From LMUY01 sp964657445 (GTDB lineage Bacteria > Pseudomonadota > Alphaproteobacteria > Acetobacterales > Acetobacteraceae), in NCBI GenBank assembly GCA_964657445.1, contig CAZZVB010000054.1:1-21301 (forward strand): a DNA stretch of 21,301 bases. The letters run 5' to 3'. Positions within the stretch are counted from its first letter, which is position 1. Every line of letters begins with the position of its first letter. The notes under the pieces were generated by a model. It made no database searches, had not been told where the DNA came from, and saw only the letters and a program-made list of their open reading frames with translations. The position numbers and the translations under genes were made by a program. Shown one piece after another: positions 7,109 to 14,606 of the stretch.

Positions 7109-9550
7109 ATGTCCGATCCCGCCGCGCCGAACCCAGATGCCACGCCTGGCAGCGACGACTATGACGCCGCTTCGATCTCCGTGCTGCGGGGTCTCGATGC
7201 CGTGCGCAAGCGCCCCGGCATGTATATCGGCGACACGGATGACGGCTCGGGCCTGCACCACATGGCGTTCGAGATCATCGACAACGCGGTGGACGAGGCG
7301 CAGGCCGGGTTCGCCACCATGTGTTCGCTCACGCTGAATGCCGATGGCTCGGTCACGGTGCGCGACGACGGGCGCGGTATTCCCACGGACATCCATCACG
7401 AGGAAGGCGTCTCCGCCGCCGAGGTGGTGCTGACGCGGCTGCACGCCGGCGGCAAGTTCAACCAGAACAGCTACAAGGTGTCCGGCGGCCTGCACGGCGT
7501 GGGCGCCGCCGTGGTCAACGCGCTGTCCGACTGGATGCACGTCCGCATTTGGCGCAACGGGCTGGAGCACTTCATCGGCTTCAAGAACGGTGACGCCGTG
7601 GCGCCCCTGGTGGTGACCGGCCCAAGTCCTGAGCATTCCGGCACCGAAGTGACGTTCAAGCCCAGCCCGGCGACGTTCACCAAGACGGAGTTCGAATATG
7701 CCATCCTGGAAAAGCGGATGCGGGAGCTGGCGTTCCTGAACTCCGGCATGCGCATTCGCCTGGTCGATGAGCGGCATGCGCCCGTGCAGGAAACCGATTT
7801 CTTCTATGAAGGCGGGCTGGTCGAATTCGTCCGCTACCTGGACCGTTCCAAGAGCCCGGTGATCGCCGAACCGATCAGCGTCACGACCTTGGAAAGCCAG
7901 GTTGGCATCCGCGTGGAATTCGCGCTCGAGTGGAATGACAGCTTTCACGAGACGATGCTGTGCTTCACCAACAATATCCCGCAGCGCGACGGCGGCAGTC
8001 ACCTTGCCGGGTTCCGCCAGGCGCTGACCCGCGTGGTGACCAAGTATGCGGAAAGCATGGGCAAGAAGGACGTGGCCCTGGTCGGTGAGGACATGCGCGA
8101 GGGCATGACGGCCGTGCTGTCGGTCAAGGTGCCCGACCCGAAGTTCAGCAGCCAGACCAAGGACAAGCTCGTCAGCTCCGAAGTGCAGCCGGTGGTGCAG
8201 GCGGCGGTGGCGGACACGGTGAGCCACTGGTTCGAAACCCACCCGCGCGAGGCCAAAAGCATCGTGCAGAAGGTGATGGACGCCGCCAGCGCGCGGGAGG
8301 CCGCCCGCAAGGCCCGCGAGCTGACCCGGCGCAAAGGCGTACTCGACATCAGCACGCTGCCCGGCAAGCTGGCCGACTGCCAGGAGCGTGACCCGGCGAA
8401 GGCCGAGGTGTTCATCGTCGAGGGTGACTCGGCCGGCGGTTCCGCCAAGCAGGGCAGGGACCGCCGCTTCCAGGCCATCCTGCCGCTGAAGGGCAAAATC
8501 CTGAACGTGGAGCGCGCGCGGTTTGACCGTATGCTCGGCTCGGCCGAGATCGGCACGTTGATCACCGCACTCGGCACCGGGATCGGCCGCGGCGAGCCGG
8601 AGCAAGGCGGCTTCGACATCAGCAAGCTGCGCTACCACCGCATCGTCATCATGACGGACGCCGACGTGGACGGCAGCCACATCCGCACGCTGCTGCTGAC
8701 GTTCTTCTTCCGCCAGATGCCGGAGCTGATTGAGCGCGGCTTCCTCTACATCGCGCAGCCGCCGCTGTTCAAAGCCACCCGCGGCCGCGACGAACGCTAC
8801 ATCAAGGACGAAGCGTCGCTGGAGGACTACCTGCTCGACAAGGCGCTGGCTGAAGCGGTGCTGACCTACACCGGCGGCGCCGCGCTGCAGGGTGATGAGC
8901 TGGCGGCTGAAGCCAAGTTCCTGCGCGAGGCCTGGCTCAACCTGCGCCGCCTGTCCACGACGGTGCCCACCGCGCTGCTGGAACAGGCCGCCATCGCTGG
9001 CGCGCTGACCTCGGACTTCGCCAACACGATCGGGGAGCGTGCGGTGCTGGCCGACCGCCTCGCCGCCATTTCCGCACCCAATGAGCGCGGCTGGGTGGTG
9101 GATGCCGACGAACGCGGCCTGACCATGCGCCGCACCGTCCGCGGCGTCGCTGACTGGCACCGCATCGACGCCGGGTCGCTACGCAGTGCGGAGGCCCGCT
9201 GGCTGTTCGAGCGGCATGGATTGTTGCAGGCCAAGTTCGCCCAGCCCGCATCGCTGAAGCTGGACCGCGACACGGTGAGCGTCGTCGGCCCGGCGAGCGC
9301 GTTCGACCGCATCCTGCAGCAGGGCCGCAAGGGTCTGACGATCCAGCGGTTCAAGGGGCTAGGTGAGATGAACCCCGACCAGTTGTGGAAGACCACGCTG
9401 GACCCGTCGGTGCGCACGCTGCTGCAGGTGCACGTGGGCGATGTGGAGGACGCGGCGGAAGTGTTCTCGACGCTGATGGGCGATGTTGTGGAGCCGCGGC
9501 GGGACTTCATTGTGGGGAACGCGCTGAAGGTGGCGAATCTGGACGTTTAG
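7109..9550 (+). CDS. gyrB: DNA gyrase subunit B
   Basis: An 813-residue type IIA topoisomerase ATPase subunit. Order: GHKL ATPase with LDAVRKRPGMYIGDTDDGSG, catalytic Glu55 and Mg-binding Asn59 in FEIIDNAVDEA, GGLHGVG lid (126-132); transducer domain with the Gln349-Thr350-Lys351 loop; TOPRIM with EGDSAGG (438-444) and the DxDxD aspartates 517, 519 and 521; the Gram-negative insert of about 170 residues; and the C-terminal tail RFKGLGEMNPDQLW. Asp440 and Lys461, equivalent by motif to the E. coli quinolone-resistance positions 426 and 447, are wild type. An upstream TTG (7058) would add 17 unlikely residues; the ATG at 7109 starts the normal N-terminus, though its GGAG site (7093-7096) is 12 bases away. 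Confidence 0.97.
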   Translation: MSDPAAPNPDATPGSDDYDAASISVLRGLDAVRKRPGMYIGDTDDGSGLHHMAFEIIDNAVDEAQAGFATMCSLTLNADGSVTVRDDGRGIPTDIHHEEGVSAAEVVLTRLHAGGKFNQNSYKVSGGLHGVGAAVVNALSDWMHVRIWRNGLEHFIGFKNGDAVAPLVVTGPSPEHSGTEVTFKPSPATFTKTEFEYAILEKRMRELAFLNSGMRIRLVDERHAPVQETDFFYEGGLVEFVRYLDRSKSPVIAEPISVTTLESQVGIRVEFALEWNDSFHETMLCFTNNIPQRDGGSHLAGFRQALTRVVTKYAESMGKKDVALVGEDMREGMTAVLSVKVPDPKFSSQTKDKLVSSEVQPVVQAAVADTVSHWFETHPREAKSIVQKVMDAASAREAARKARELTRRKGVLDISTLPGKLADCQERDPAKAEVFIVEGDSAGGSAKQGRDRRFQAILPLKGKILNVERARFDRMLGSAEIGTLITALGTGIGRGEPEQGGFDISKLRYHRIVIMTDADVDGSHIRTLLLTFFFRQMPELIERGFLYIAQPPLFKATRGRDERYIKDEASLEDYLLDKALAEAVLTYTGGAALQGDELAAEAKFLREAWLNLRRLSTTVPTALLEQAAIAGALTSDFANTIGERAVLADRLAAISAPNERGWVVDADERGLTMRRTVRGVADWHRIDAGSLRSAEARWLFERHGLLQAKFAQPASLKLDRDTVSVVGPASAFDRILQQGRKGLTIQRFKGLGEMNPDQLWKTTLDPSVRTLLQVHVGDVEDAAEVFSTLMGDVVEPRRDFIVGNALKVANLDV

Positions 9551-9621
9551 TGCGGCTTGGTGTGGGCGCACCTAATACCCGTTGCGTGCTTACAAAAGCA
9601 GAGACGCCTGCAGCAACCGTG

Positions 9622-9662
9622 TTTGGCTCGCCGACCAAAGCAGATATGCTGTCGTCAGCATA
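9622..9662 (+). other. two adjacent small hairpins downstream of gyrB
   Basis: In the 271-base gap between gyrB and the next gene there is a stem TTTGG (9622-9626) / CCAAA (9635-9639), then a perfect 7-base stem TATGCTG (9645-9651) / CAGCATA (9656-9662) with a TCGT loop. Neither is followed by a run of T, so they are not typical intrinsic terminators, but they could stabilise or end the gyrB message. The rest of the gap shows no recognisable gene, and is less GC-rich than its surroundings. Confidence 0.3.
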
Positions 9663-9821
9663 AACAGGGCGGGTGATCCGCGGGCAAGAGTGGCTTTCCT
9701 GGGGAGGAGCGGCGCCGTCCAACCTCCTAAATCGTTACCAGCAATCCCAGTCAACGCTGAGGCCAATCGGGATGCGATGTAACGATGGCCCGGCGGACAG
9801 GATTACGCCGGGAGGCTGAGC

Positions 9822-10310
9822 ATGGATGCGATCGAGCGGGCACACTTGCTATCTGTCCTCGGCCCGCAGCGCGGCCGTGTGCTGCAATATCTGGGCGGGA
9901 ATGAACCCGATCTTCCCGGCTACTTCGAGTTGTCGTCCGGCACCGACGTCCTGCAAGCGTTCAGCCGGCACGTCAGGGACCTGTCCGTCAAGTGGGCGGC
10001 AGACAAAGATCCAGCCACGGTGTCGCTGCTCGCAGCTGGTCGGTTCCTGACCGGGGATCTGTCGGGAGCCGACACCATCCTCGATCATCTGCCGACCAAG
10101 CCGTTCACGACCGATCACGGCGCGGGGATCGGGTTGGTGATGCCACTGCACGCGATGCGGGGTGCGCTCCCGCTACCGATTGAGCTCGCGGAGACCAGTC
10201 AGTGGATTGAGCACTCCCCGGAGCAGGCGGCACTCCGCGAGTGGCTGGCCGAACATCATCACCACCTGCGGTGGATGGAAGCGGAAGGCGAGTACCGGCT
10301 CGACAGGTAG
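9822..10310 (+). CDS. hypothetical protein, 162 residues, family not recognised
   Basis: I do not recognise this protein. The ATG at 9822 has a good GGAGG site at 9811-9815 (6-base spacing), and no overlapping frame looks better, so it is probably a real gene. The product is soluble-looking, has no signal peptide, membrane segment or cysteine, is mostly predicted-helical and acidic, and carries a run of four histidines near the C-terminus (EHHHHLRWMEAEGEYRL). The middle portion AAGRFLTGDLSGADTILDHL vaguely resembles a tetratricopeptide-like helix pair, but this is not firm. It stands alone between gyrB and the symporter operon, separated by gaps of 271 and 209 bases. Confidence 0.65.
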   Translation: MDAIERAHLLSVLGPQRGRVLQYLGGNEPDLPGYFELSSGTDVLQAFSRHVRDLSVKWAADKDPATVSLLAAGRFLTGDLSGADTILDHLPTKPFTTDHGAGIGLVMPLHAMRGALPLPIELAETSQWIEHSPEQAALREWLAEHHHHLRWMEAEGEYRLDR

Positions 10311-10468
10311 GCTTGGTTGCGGCGCGTCGGCCGCTTGACGCGGCCTGTTCTGTCGCCGCGCCCATACCGTCAATGGGCTTCGGAGGTGGCAGTTGGGTTG
10401 CTTGCGCATTGAGGACCCCTAACCGTGAGCCGCGCACCATGCGTCTGCGCCGGCTTGGCAGATTGTTG

Positions 10469-10494
10469 CGTTAAGATTGCAGCCCAGCTTAACG
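10469..10494. promoter_or_regulatory. inverted repeat, candidate operator before the symporter operon
   Basis: CGTTAAG (10469-10475) and CTTAACG (10488-10494) form a perfect 7-base inverted repeat with a 12-base spacer, so half-site centres are 19 bases apart, close to two helical turns. It ends 25 bases before the symporter ATG, where a dimeric regulator could block transcription or a stem could affect the leader. No regulator gene is adjacent and no clear -35/-10 pair was found in the 209-base gap 10311-10519, which otherwise shows nothing recognisable. Confidence 0.3.
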
Positions 10495-10519
10495 TCTTGC
10501 CACCTTGGAGGACGCCCGC

Positions 10520-11791
10520 ATGAAGTCGAGCCGGATGACGATGTACATCCTCGTGGCCATGCTGCTTGGCATTGCTGCCGGTGGCCTCGTCAACGCGGAG
10601 TTTGCAGATCCCGCCACGCACAAACTGTTCGCCGGCTACGTTTCGATCGGCAGCATGGTGTTCCTGCGCCTGATCAAGATGATCATCGCGCCGCTGGTGT
10701 TCTCCACCCTCGTGGTCGGCATCGGGCACATGTCGGACGCCGGCGCGGTCGGGCGGGTGGGCGGCAAGGCGATGCTGTGGTTCGTCAGCGCGTCGCTGGT
10801 CTCGCTCACCCTCGGGTTGATCCTGGTCAATCTCTTTGCGCCCGGTGACGGCGTGCACAAGGTGGTCAGCGGTGTTGCGTCCGGCATCGATGCGCACGCG
10901 ATGACATTGGATGGTTTCGTCAAGCACGTCTTTCCGGACTCGGCGATCCGCCCGATGGTGGATAACGAGATCCTGCAGATCGTCGTATTCTCCATCTTCT
11001 TCGGCGTCGCGTGCGCGGCAATGGGCCAAAAGGCCAAGCTGGTGCTGGAGGCGATCGAAGGCCTGTCCCACATCATCCTGCGCGTGACCGGCTACGTGAT
11101 GAAGCTGGCGCCGCTCGCGGTGTTCTGCGCCATGGCCGCCACCATCGCCACCAACGGCCTCGGCATCCTGGTGAACTATGCCAAGTTCATGGGCGAATTC
11201 TATTTCGGCCTGGTCTGCCTATGGATCGTGCTGGTGCTGGTCGGCTTCGGCCTGCTCGGCCCGGCGGTGTTCCGCCTGGTGAGGCTGGTGCAGGAGCCGT
11301 TCCTGCTCGCCTTCTCGACGGCCAGTTCGGAAGCTGCCTACCCGAAGATGCTCGAACAGCTCGCCAAGTTTCCGATCTCGAGCAAGATCTCGTCTTTCGT
11401 GCTGCCGCTTGGTTACTCGTTCAATCTCGACGGCACGATGATGTACTGCACCTTCGCCGCGGTGTTCATCGCGCAGGCCTACGACATCCCGCTCAGCCTC
11501 GGCACGCAAATCGCGATGCTGCTGACGTTGATGCTGACCAGCAAGGGTGTCGCCGGCGTGCCGCGCGCATCCCTGGTGGTGATCGCCGCCACGCTAAGCC
11601 AGTTCAGCCTGCCGGAGGAAGGGCTGCTGCTGATCCTCGGCATCGACACCTTCCTCGACATGGGCCGGTCCGCGACCAACGTCATCGGCAACTCGCTTGC
11701 CACCGCAGTTGTCGCCAAGTGGGAAGGCCAACTGGTGTATGACGCCGAGGACCGCGAGATGGTCGAGGAGATGGAAGCCCAGCCGGCATGA
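10520..11791 (+). CDS. dicarboxylate/amino acid:cation symporter (DAACS family, GltP/DctA-like)
   Basis: A 423-residue inner-membrane secondary transporter importing acidic amino acids or C4-dicarboxylates with H+ or Na+. Family signatures: serine-rich hairpin HP1 AFSTASSEAAYPKM (264-277), FNLDGT (301-306) in TM7, HP2 SKGVAGVPRAS (341-351), and TM8 GIDTFLDMGRSATNVIGN (374-391). Asp380 and Arg383 match by motif the residues that bind the amino group and side-chain carboxylate in GltPh, favouring glutamate/aspartate; Asn391 stands where GltPh has a sodium-binding Asp, as I recall also seen in DctA-type proteins. The frame extends to a TTG at 10505, but the ATG at 10520 has a GGAGGA site 7 bases away. 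The stop overlaps the next start as ATGA. Confidence 0.92.
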   Translation: MKSSRMTMYILVAMLLGIAAGGLVNAEFADPATHKLFAGYVSIGSMVFLRLIKMIIAPLVFSTLVVGIGHMSDAGAVGRVGGKAMLWFVSASLVSLTLGLILVNLFAPGDGVHKVVSGVASGIDAHAMTLDGFVKHVFPDSAIRPMVDNEILQIVVFSIFFGVACAAMGQKAKLVLEAIEGLSHIILRVTGYVMKLAPLAVFCAMAATIATNGLGILVNYAKFMGEFYFGLVCLWIVLVLVGFGLLGPAVFRLVRLVQEPFLLAFSTASSEAAYPKMLEQLAKFPISSKISSFVLPLGYSFNLDGTMMYCTFAAVFIAQAYDIPLSLGTQIAMLLTLMLTSKGVAGVPRASLVVIAATLSQFSLPEEGLLLILGIDTFLDMGRSATNVIGNSLATAVVAKWEGQLVYDAEDREMVEEMEAQPA

Positions 11792-12708
11792 TGCGCCTCG
11801 CGGCCGCGGTGCTGTGTGCGGCGTTGGGCTGCGCCTCTGCCCGTGCTCAAGATGACGGCGTACTCACCGGAACGCTTGCCACGATCAAGACACGCGGCAC
11901 GATCCTGCTCGGCGTGCGCGCGGACGCAACGCCGTTTGCGTTCAAGAACCAGGGCGGCGAGCCGGTCGGCTTCGCGGTCGATCTTTGCCAAGGCATCGCC
12001 GCAGACGTCGCTGCCACGCTGCACCGCGACCTGCTCGAACACGGTGCGGGCAACTGGGAGAACGGGCTCCGCATCGTCTATGTCCCGCTGACGGCCGACG
12101 CCCGCCTGCCCAGCATCGCATCCGGTGCGGTGGACCTGGAATGCGGCTCGACCACCGCCAATGCCGAGCGTGCCAAGACCGTCGCGTTCTCCCCGGTGTT
12201 CTTCCTGGCCGGCACCAAGCTGCTGGCCGCGCCGGGTGTGGTTTCGACGTATCGCGATCTCGCCGGCCGCAAGGTCGCGGTCGCGGCAGGCACCACCAAC
12301 GCTGCGGTGATGCACCGTTTGGCCGGCAGCGTGTCGCCCCCTATGACGATCGTGGAAGTCCCCACATTGAATGCTGCCTTTGCGGAGCTCGCCGCCGGGT
12401 CAGCCGTGGCCGTGGCGTCCGACGACATCCTGCTCTCCGGCCTGATCGCCAGCCATCCGGACGGCAAGCGCTTTGCCGTGGTGGGCGACTTTCTGTCCTT
12501 CGAACCCTACGCGATCGTGCTGCGCCGGGACGATCCGCAATTTGCCGACCTCGTCCGCGCCAGCCTCCAGCGCATGGCCAGCGACGGTACGCTCGCCAAT
12601 CGTTACCGCCGCTGGCTGATCGACAAGCTGCCGACCGGTGAGAGGCTCGGTCTGCCGATGAGCGCGCAGCTTACCGAGATGTACCGCGCGCTGGGGCAGC
12701 CCGACTAG
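11788..12708 (+). CDS. family 3 periplasmic binding protein, GltI-like (glutamate/aspartate)
   Basis: A 306-residue exported solute-binding protein. Residues 1-20 form a Sec signal (ALGCASARA, then Gln21). The mature part matches remembered E. coli GltI: LKTRG-like start, VDLECGSTTANAERAKTVAF (115-134) with ligand-contact residues around Ser121-Thr123 and Arg128, VAAGTTNA (165-172) and the acidic pair Asp212-Asp213 (ASDDILLSG) expected near the ligand amino group. The ATG overlaps the symporter stop by four bases, so the two are co-translated. No ABC permease or ATPase follows; the next gene is convergent. It may deliver ligand to the symporter, to an ABC transporter encoded elsewhere, or act as a sensor ligand carrier. 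The 3' end overlaps the MFS gene by 38 bases. Confidence 0.87.
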   Translation: MMRLAAAVLCAALGCASARAQDDGVLTGTLATIKTRGTILLGVRADATPFAFKNQGGEPVGFAVDLCQGIAADVAATLHRDLLEHGAGNWENGLRIVYVPLTADARLPSIASGAVDLECGSTTANAERAKTVAFSPVFFLAGTKLLAAPGVVSTYRDLAGRKVAVAAGTTNAAVMHRLAGSVSPPMTIVEVPTLNAAFAELAAGSAVAVASDDILLSGLIASHPDGKRFAVVGDFLSFEPYAIVLRRDDPQFADLVRASLQRMASDGTLANRYRRWLIDKLPTGERLGLPMSAQLTEMYRALGQPD

Positions 12709-13924
12709 ATCGCAGCCGCGCCCGGTAGGCGAGGTAGTTCCCCGCCGCACCTGCCGCCATCAGGACCGACGTGCCGAGGAACACCGCGCGCATGCCGATG
12801 TGGCCGCCGACGAAACCGCCGGCGACCGGCCCGATGACCTGCCCCGCGTATTGGGCGGAAATCGACAGGCCCAGCATGCTGCCGGCCACCGCTTCGGGTG
12901 CGCTGTGCCGGATTACGCTGGCGATGCAGGGCAACAGGCCGCCCAGTGCCAGGCCCATCAGGAAGCGAAGCACGATCAACTGCCACTCGCTGGTGACGAA
13001 GGCCTGCGGGATCAGCAGCGCCGCTGCGATCGACAGCGACGCGACCAGCACGGTCCAGTGCCCAACCCGGTCCGCGAGGCGTCCCAGTTGCGACGCCGAC
13101 AGGATGCTGCCAAGCGCTGCGGCCGCCATCACCAGCCCGGCGACGAACGTCACGCGGCCCGGCGGCGCGAACTGCGCCACGTACACGGTGATGATCGGCT
13201 CAATCGACATGTTGGCCACCATCAGCAGGAACCCGGTGACCAGCATGGCGATGATCGGCCGCTTGTCCGGCACCACCGCCCATCCGCCGCGCACCTTCTG
13301 GCCGGGGATCTTGCGCGGCCGTGGCGCCTCGCGGATCAGGAAGGTGGTGACGAGGAACGTCACGAAGATCACTGCGCCCGCGGCCAGGAAGGTCGCGCGG
13401 ATGCCGATCAGCGGCGGCAGGGTGCCGCCGATCAGCGGCCCGGCCAGATTGCCCGCCATGATACCGGACGACATGACGCCCAGCGCCCAGCCGGTCCGCG
13501 CCTTCGGCGTCTGCGCCGCCACCAGGGTCATCGACCCCGACGCATAGCCGCCGAGCAGCCCCGCCAGCAGCCGCAGCGCCACCAACTGCCAGACGTTGTG
13601 CGCCAGCCCGATCAACGACATCGCCACCGCCATGCCGAGGCTGGCGCGGATCAGCATCAGCTTGCGGCCGTAGCGATCGGCCAAGCGGCCCCAGAGCGGC
13701 GCGGTGAATGCGGCGGAAAAGAACGTCGCGCCATAGGCGATACCCGACCACTGCACGATCGCTGCGTGATCGGTAACACCCAACTGCTCGACATAAAGCG
13801 GGAGGAACGGCAGCAGCAGCGTCATCGCGACGATCGTGGTGAACGAGCCGAAGACGCAGACGAACAGGTTGCGCTTCCAAGCCAGCGCGCCGTCGGCCGT
13901 GTCGGCGGCTGCGTTTACGTCCAT
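12671..13924 (-). CDS. MFS drug:H+ antiporter, MdtG-like
   Basis: A 417-residue, 12-helix major facilitator exporter of the DHA1 group. Motif A GRLADRYGRKLMLIRASLGM follows TM2, a second weaker copy GRLADRVGHWTVL lies in the second half, and the antiporter motif C region GIMAGNLAGPLIGG is in TM5. N-terminal WKRNLFVCVFG, LPFLPLYVEQLGVTDH and GWALGVMSSG match remembered E. coli MdtG, a fosfomycin/deoxycholate exporter; the natural substrate here is unknown. The frame runs to an ATG at 13990, which would overlap tag's own start; the ATG at 13924 has GGGGA upstream and leaves room for divergent promoters, so I prefer it. Its stop lies 38 bases inside the convergent binding-protein gene. Confidence 0.87.
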   Translation of the reverse strand: MDVNAAADTADGALAWKRNLFVCVFGSFTTIVAMTLLLPFLPLYVEQLGVTDHAAIVQWSGIAYGATFFSAAFTAPLWGRLADRYGRKLMLIRASLGMAVAMSLIGLAHNVWQLVALRLLAGLLGGYASGSMTLVAAQTPKARTGWALGVMSSGIMAGNLAGPLIGGTLPPLIGIRATFLAAGAVIFVTFLVTTFLIREAPRPRKIPGQKVRGGWAVVPDKRPIIAMLVTGFLLMVANMSIEPIITVYVAQFAPPGRVTFVAGLVMAAAALGSILSASQLGRLADRVGHWTVLVASLSIAAALLIPQAFVTSEWQLIVLRFLMGLALGGLLPCIASVIRHSAPEAVAGSMLGLSISAQYAGQVIGPVAGGFVGGHIGMRAVFLGTSVLMAAGAAGNYLAYRARLRSSRAAPARGTSR

Positions 13925-13988
13925 GGTCGTCCCCGGGGCAGAATACCGCTCACCCGCTATAACGCGTGCAGCTTCAGGAAGGCCAATC
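13925..13988. promoter_or_regulatory. divergent promoter region, MFS exporter / tag
   Basis: This 64-base gap lies between the preferred MFS start and the tag ATG. On the plus strand TATAAC (13958-13963) could be the tag -10 box and AGGAAGG (13976-13982) its ribosome site. No good -35 box is visible. If the MFS gene instead starts at 13990, the two start codons share one palindromic CATG (13988-13991). Confidence 0.3.
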
Positions 13989-14549
13989 ATGCCCGACCAC
14001 CAGCGTTGCGCCTGGGCGCAGGCCGACCCGTTGATGCGGGCCTACCACGACGCCGAATGGGGCGTGCCGCAGCATGATTCCCGCATGCTATGGGAGATGC
14101 TGATGCTGGAGGGCTTCCAGGCTGGGCTGGCCTGGATCACCGTGCTGCGCAAGCGCGCCGCCTTTCGCGCCGCCTTCGCCGGGTTCGACCCGGCCCGCGT
14201 CGCCTGCTTCACCGAAGCCGACATCGGGCGCCTGATGGCGGACCCTGGCATCATCCGCGCCCGCGCCAAGATCGAGGCGACGATCCGCGGCGCGCAGATC
14301 TACTGTGGAATGGCCGAGCGCGGTGAGGATTTCGGCGCGTTCTGCTGGTCGTTCACCAACGGCAAGCCGATCGTGACTGACGGCACCGCCCGCATCGTCA
14401 CCACGCCGCTATCGGAACAAATCTCGAAGGAGCTGAAGCGGCGCGGCTTCAAGTTCGTCGGCCCAACCATCGTCTATGCGTGGATGCAGGCGGTCGGCAT
14501 CGTCAACGATCACGCTGCCGATTGCTTCCGCCGCGCTATCAAACACTAG
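13989..14549 (+). CDS. tag: DNA-3-methyladenine glycosylase I
   Basis: A 186-residue base-excision repair enzyme that removes 3-methyladenine from alkylated DNA; E. coli Tag has 187 residues. Zinc-snap residues are Cys7, His20, His175 and Cys179 (RCAWAQ, RAYHDAEWG, NDHAADCFR). The catalytic-pocket glutamate is Glu41 in LEGFQAGLAWITVL, and the HhH-type region FKFVGPTIVYAWMQAVGIVNDH is conserved. The frame is open from 13836, but the ATG at 13989 gives the exact family N-terminus with an AGGAAGG site upstream. It is divergent from an efflux gene and probably a single-gene unit; the next gene starts 57 bases later and could be co-transcribed. Confidence 0.95.
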   Translation: MPDHQRCAWAQADPLMRAYHDAEWGVPQHDSRMLWEMLMLEGFQAGLAWITVLRKRAAFRAAFAGFDPARVACFTEADIGRLMADPGIIRARAKIEATIRGAQIYCGMAERGEDFGAFCWSFTNGKPIVTDGTARIVTTPLSEQISKELKRRGFKFVGPTIVYAWMQAVGIVNDHAADCFRRAIKH

Positions 14550-14606
14550 AGAAGCTGCGGCACGCCGTTTGCCTCACCCGCTCACCCGGCCGGAGGCACG
14601 CGCGCG

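Noticed and set aside
7064..9160. 698-codon open frame on the minus strand opposite gyrB
   Set aside because: It mirrors gyrB codon structure in GC-rich DNA, has no recognisable domain, and gyrB is certain.
13925..13990. Longer MFS N-terminus starting at 13990
   Set aside because: It would overlap the tag start codon and add 22 residues not matching family N-termini; the ATG at 13924 fits better, though the longer form cannot be fully excluded.
12800..14077. 425-codon plus-strand open frame opposite the MFS exporter
   Set aside because: Gln/Arg/His-rich shadow translation without domains; the MFS gene on the other strand is well supported.
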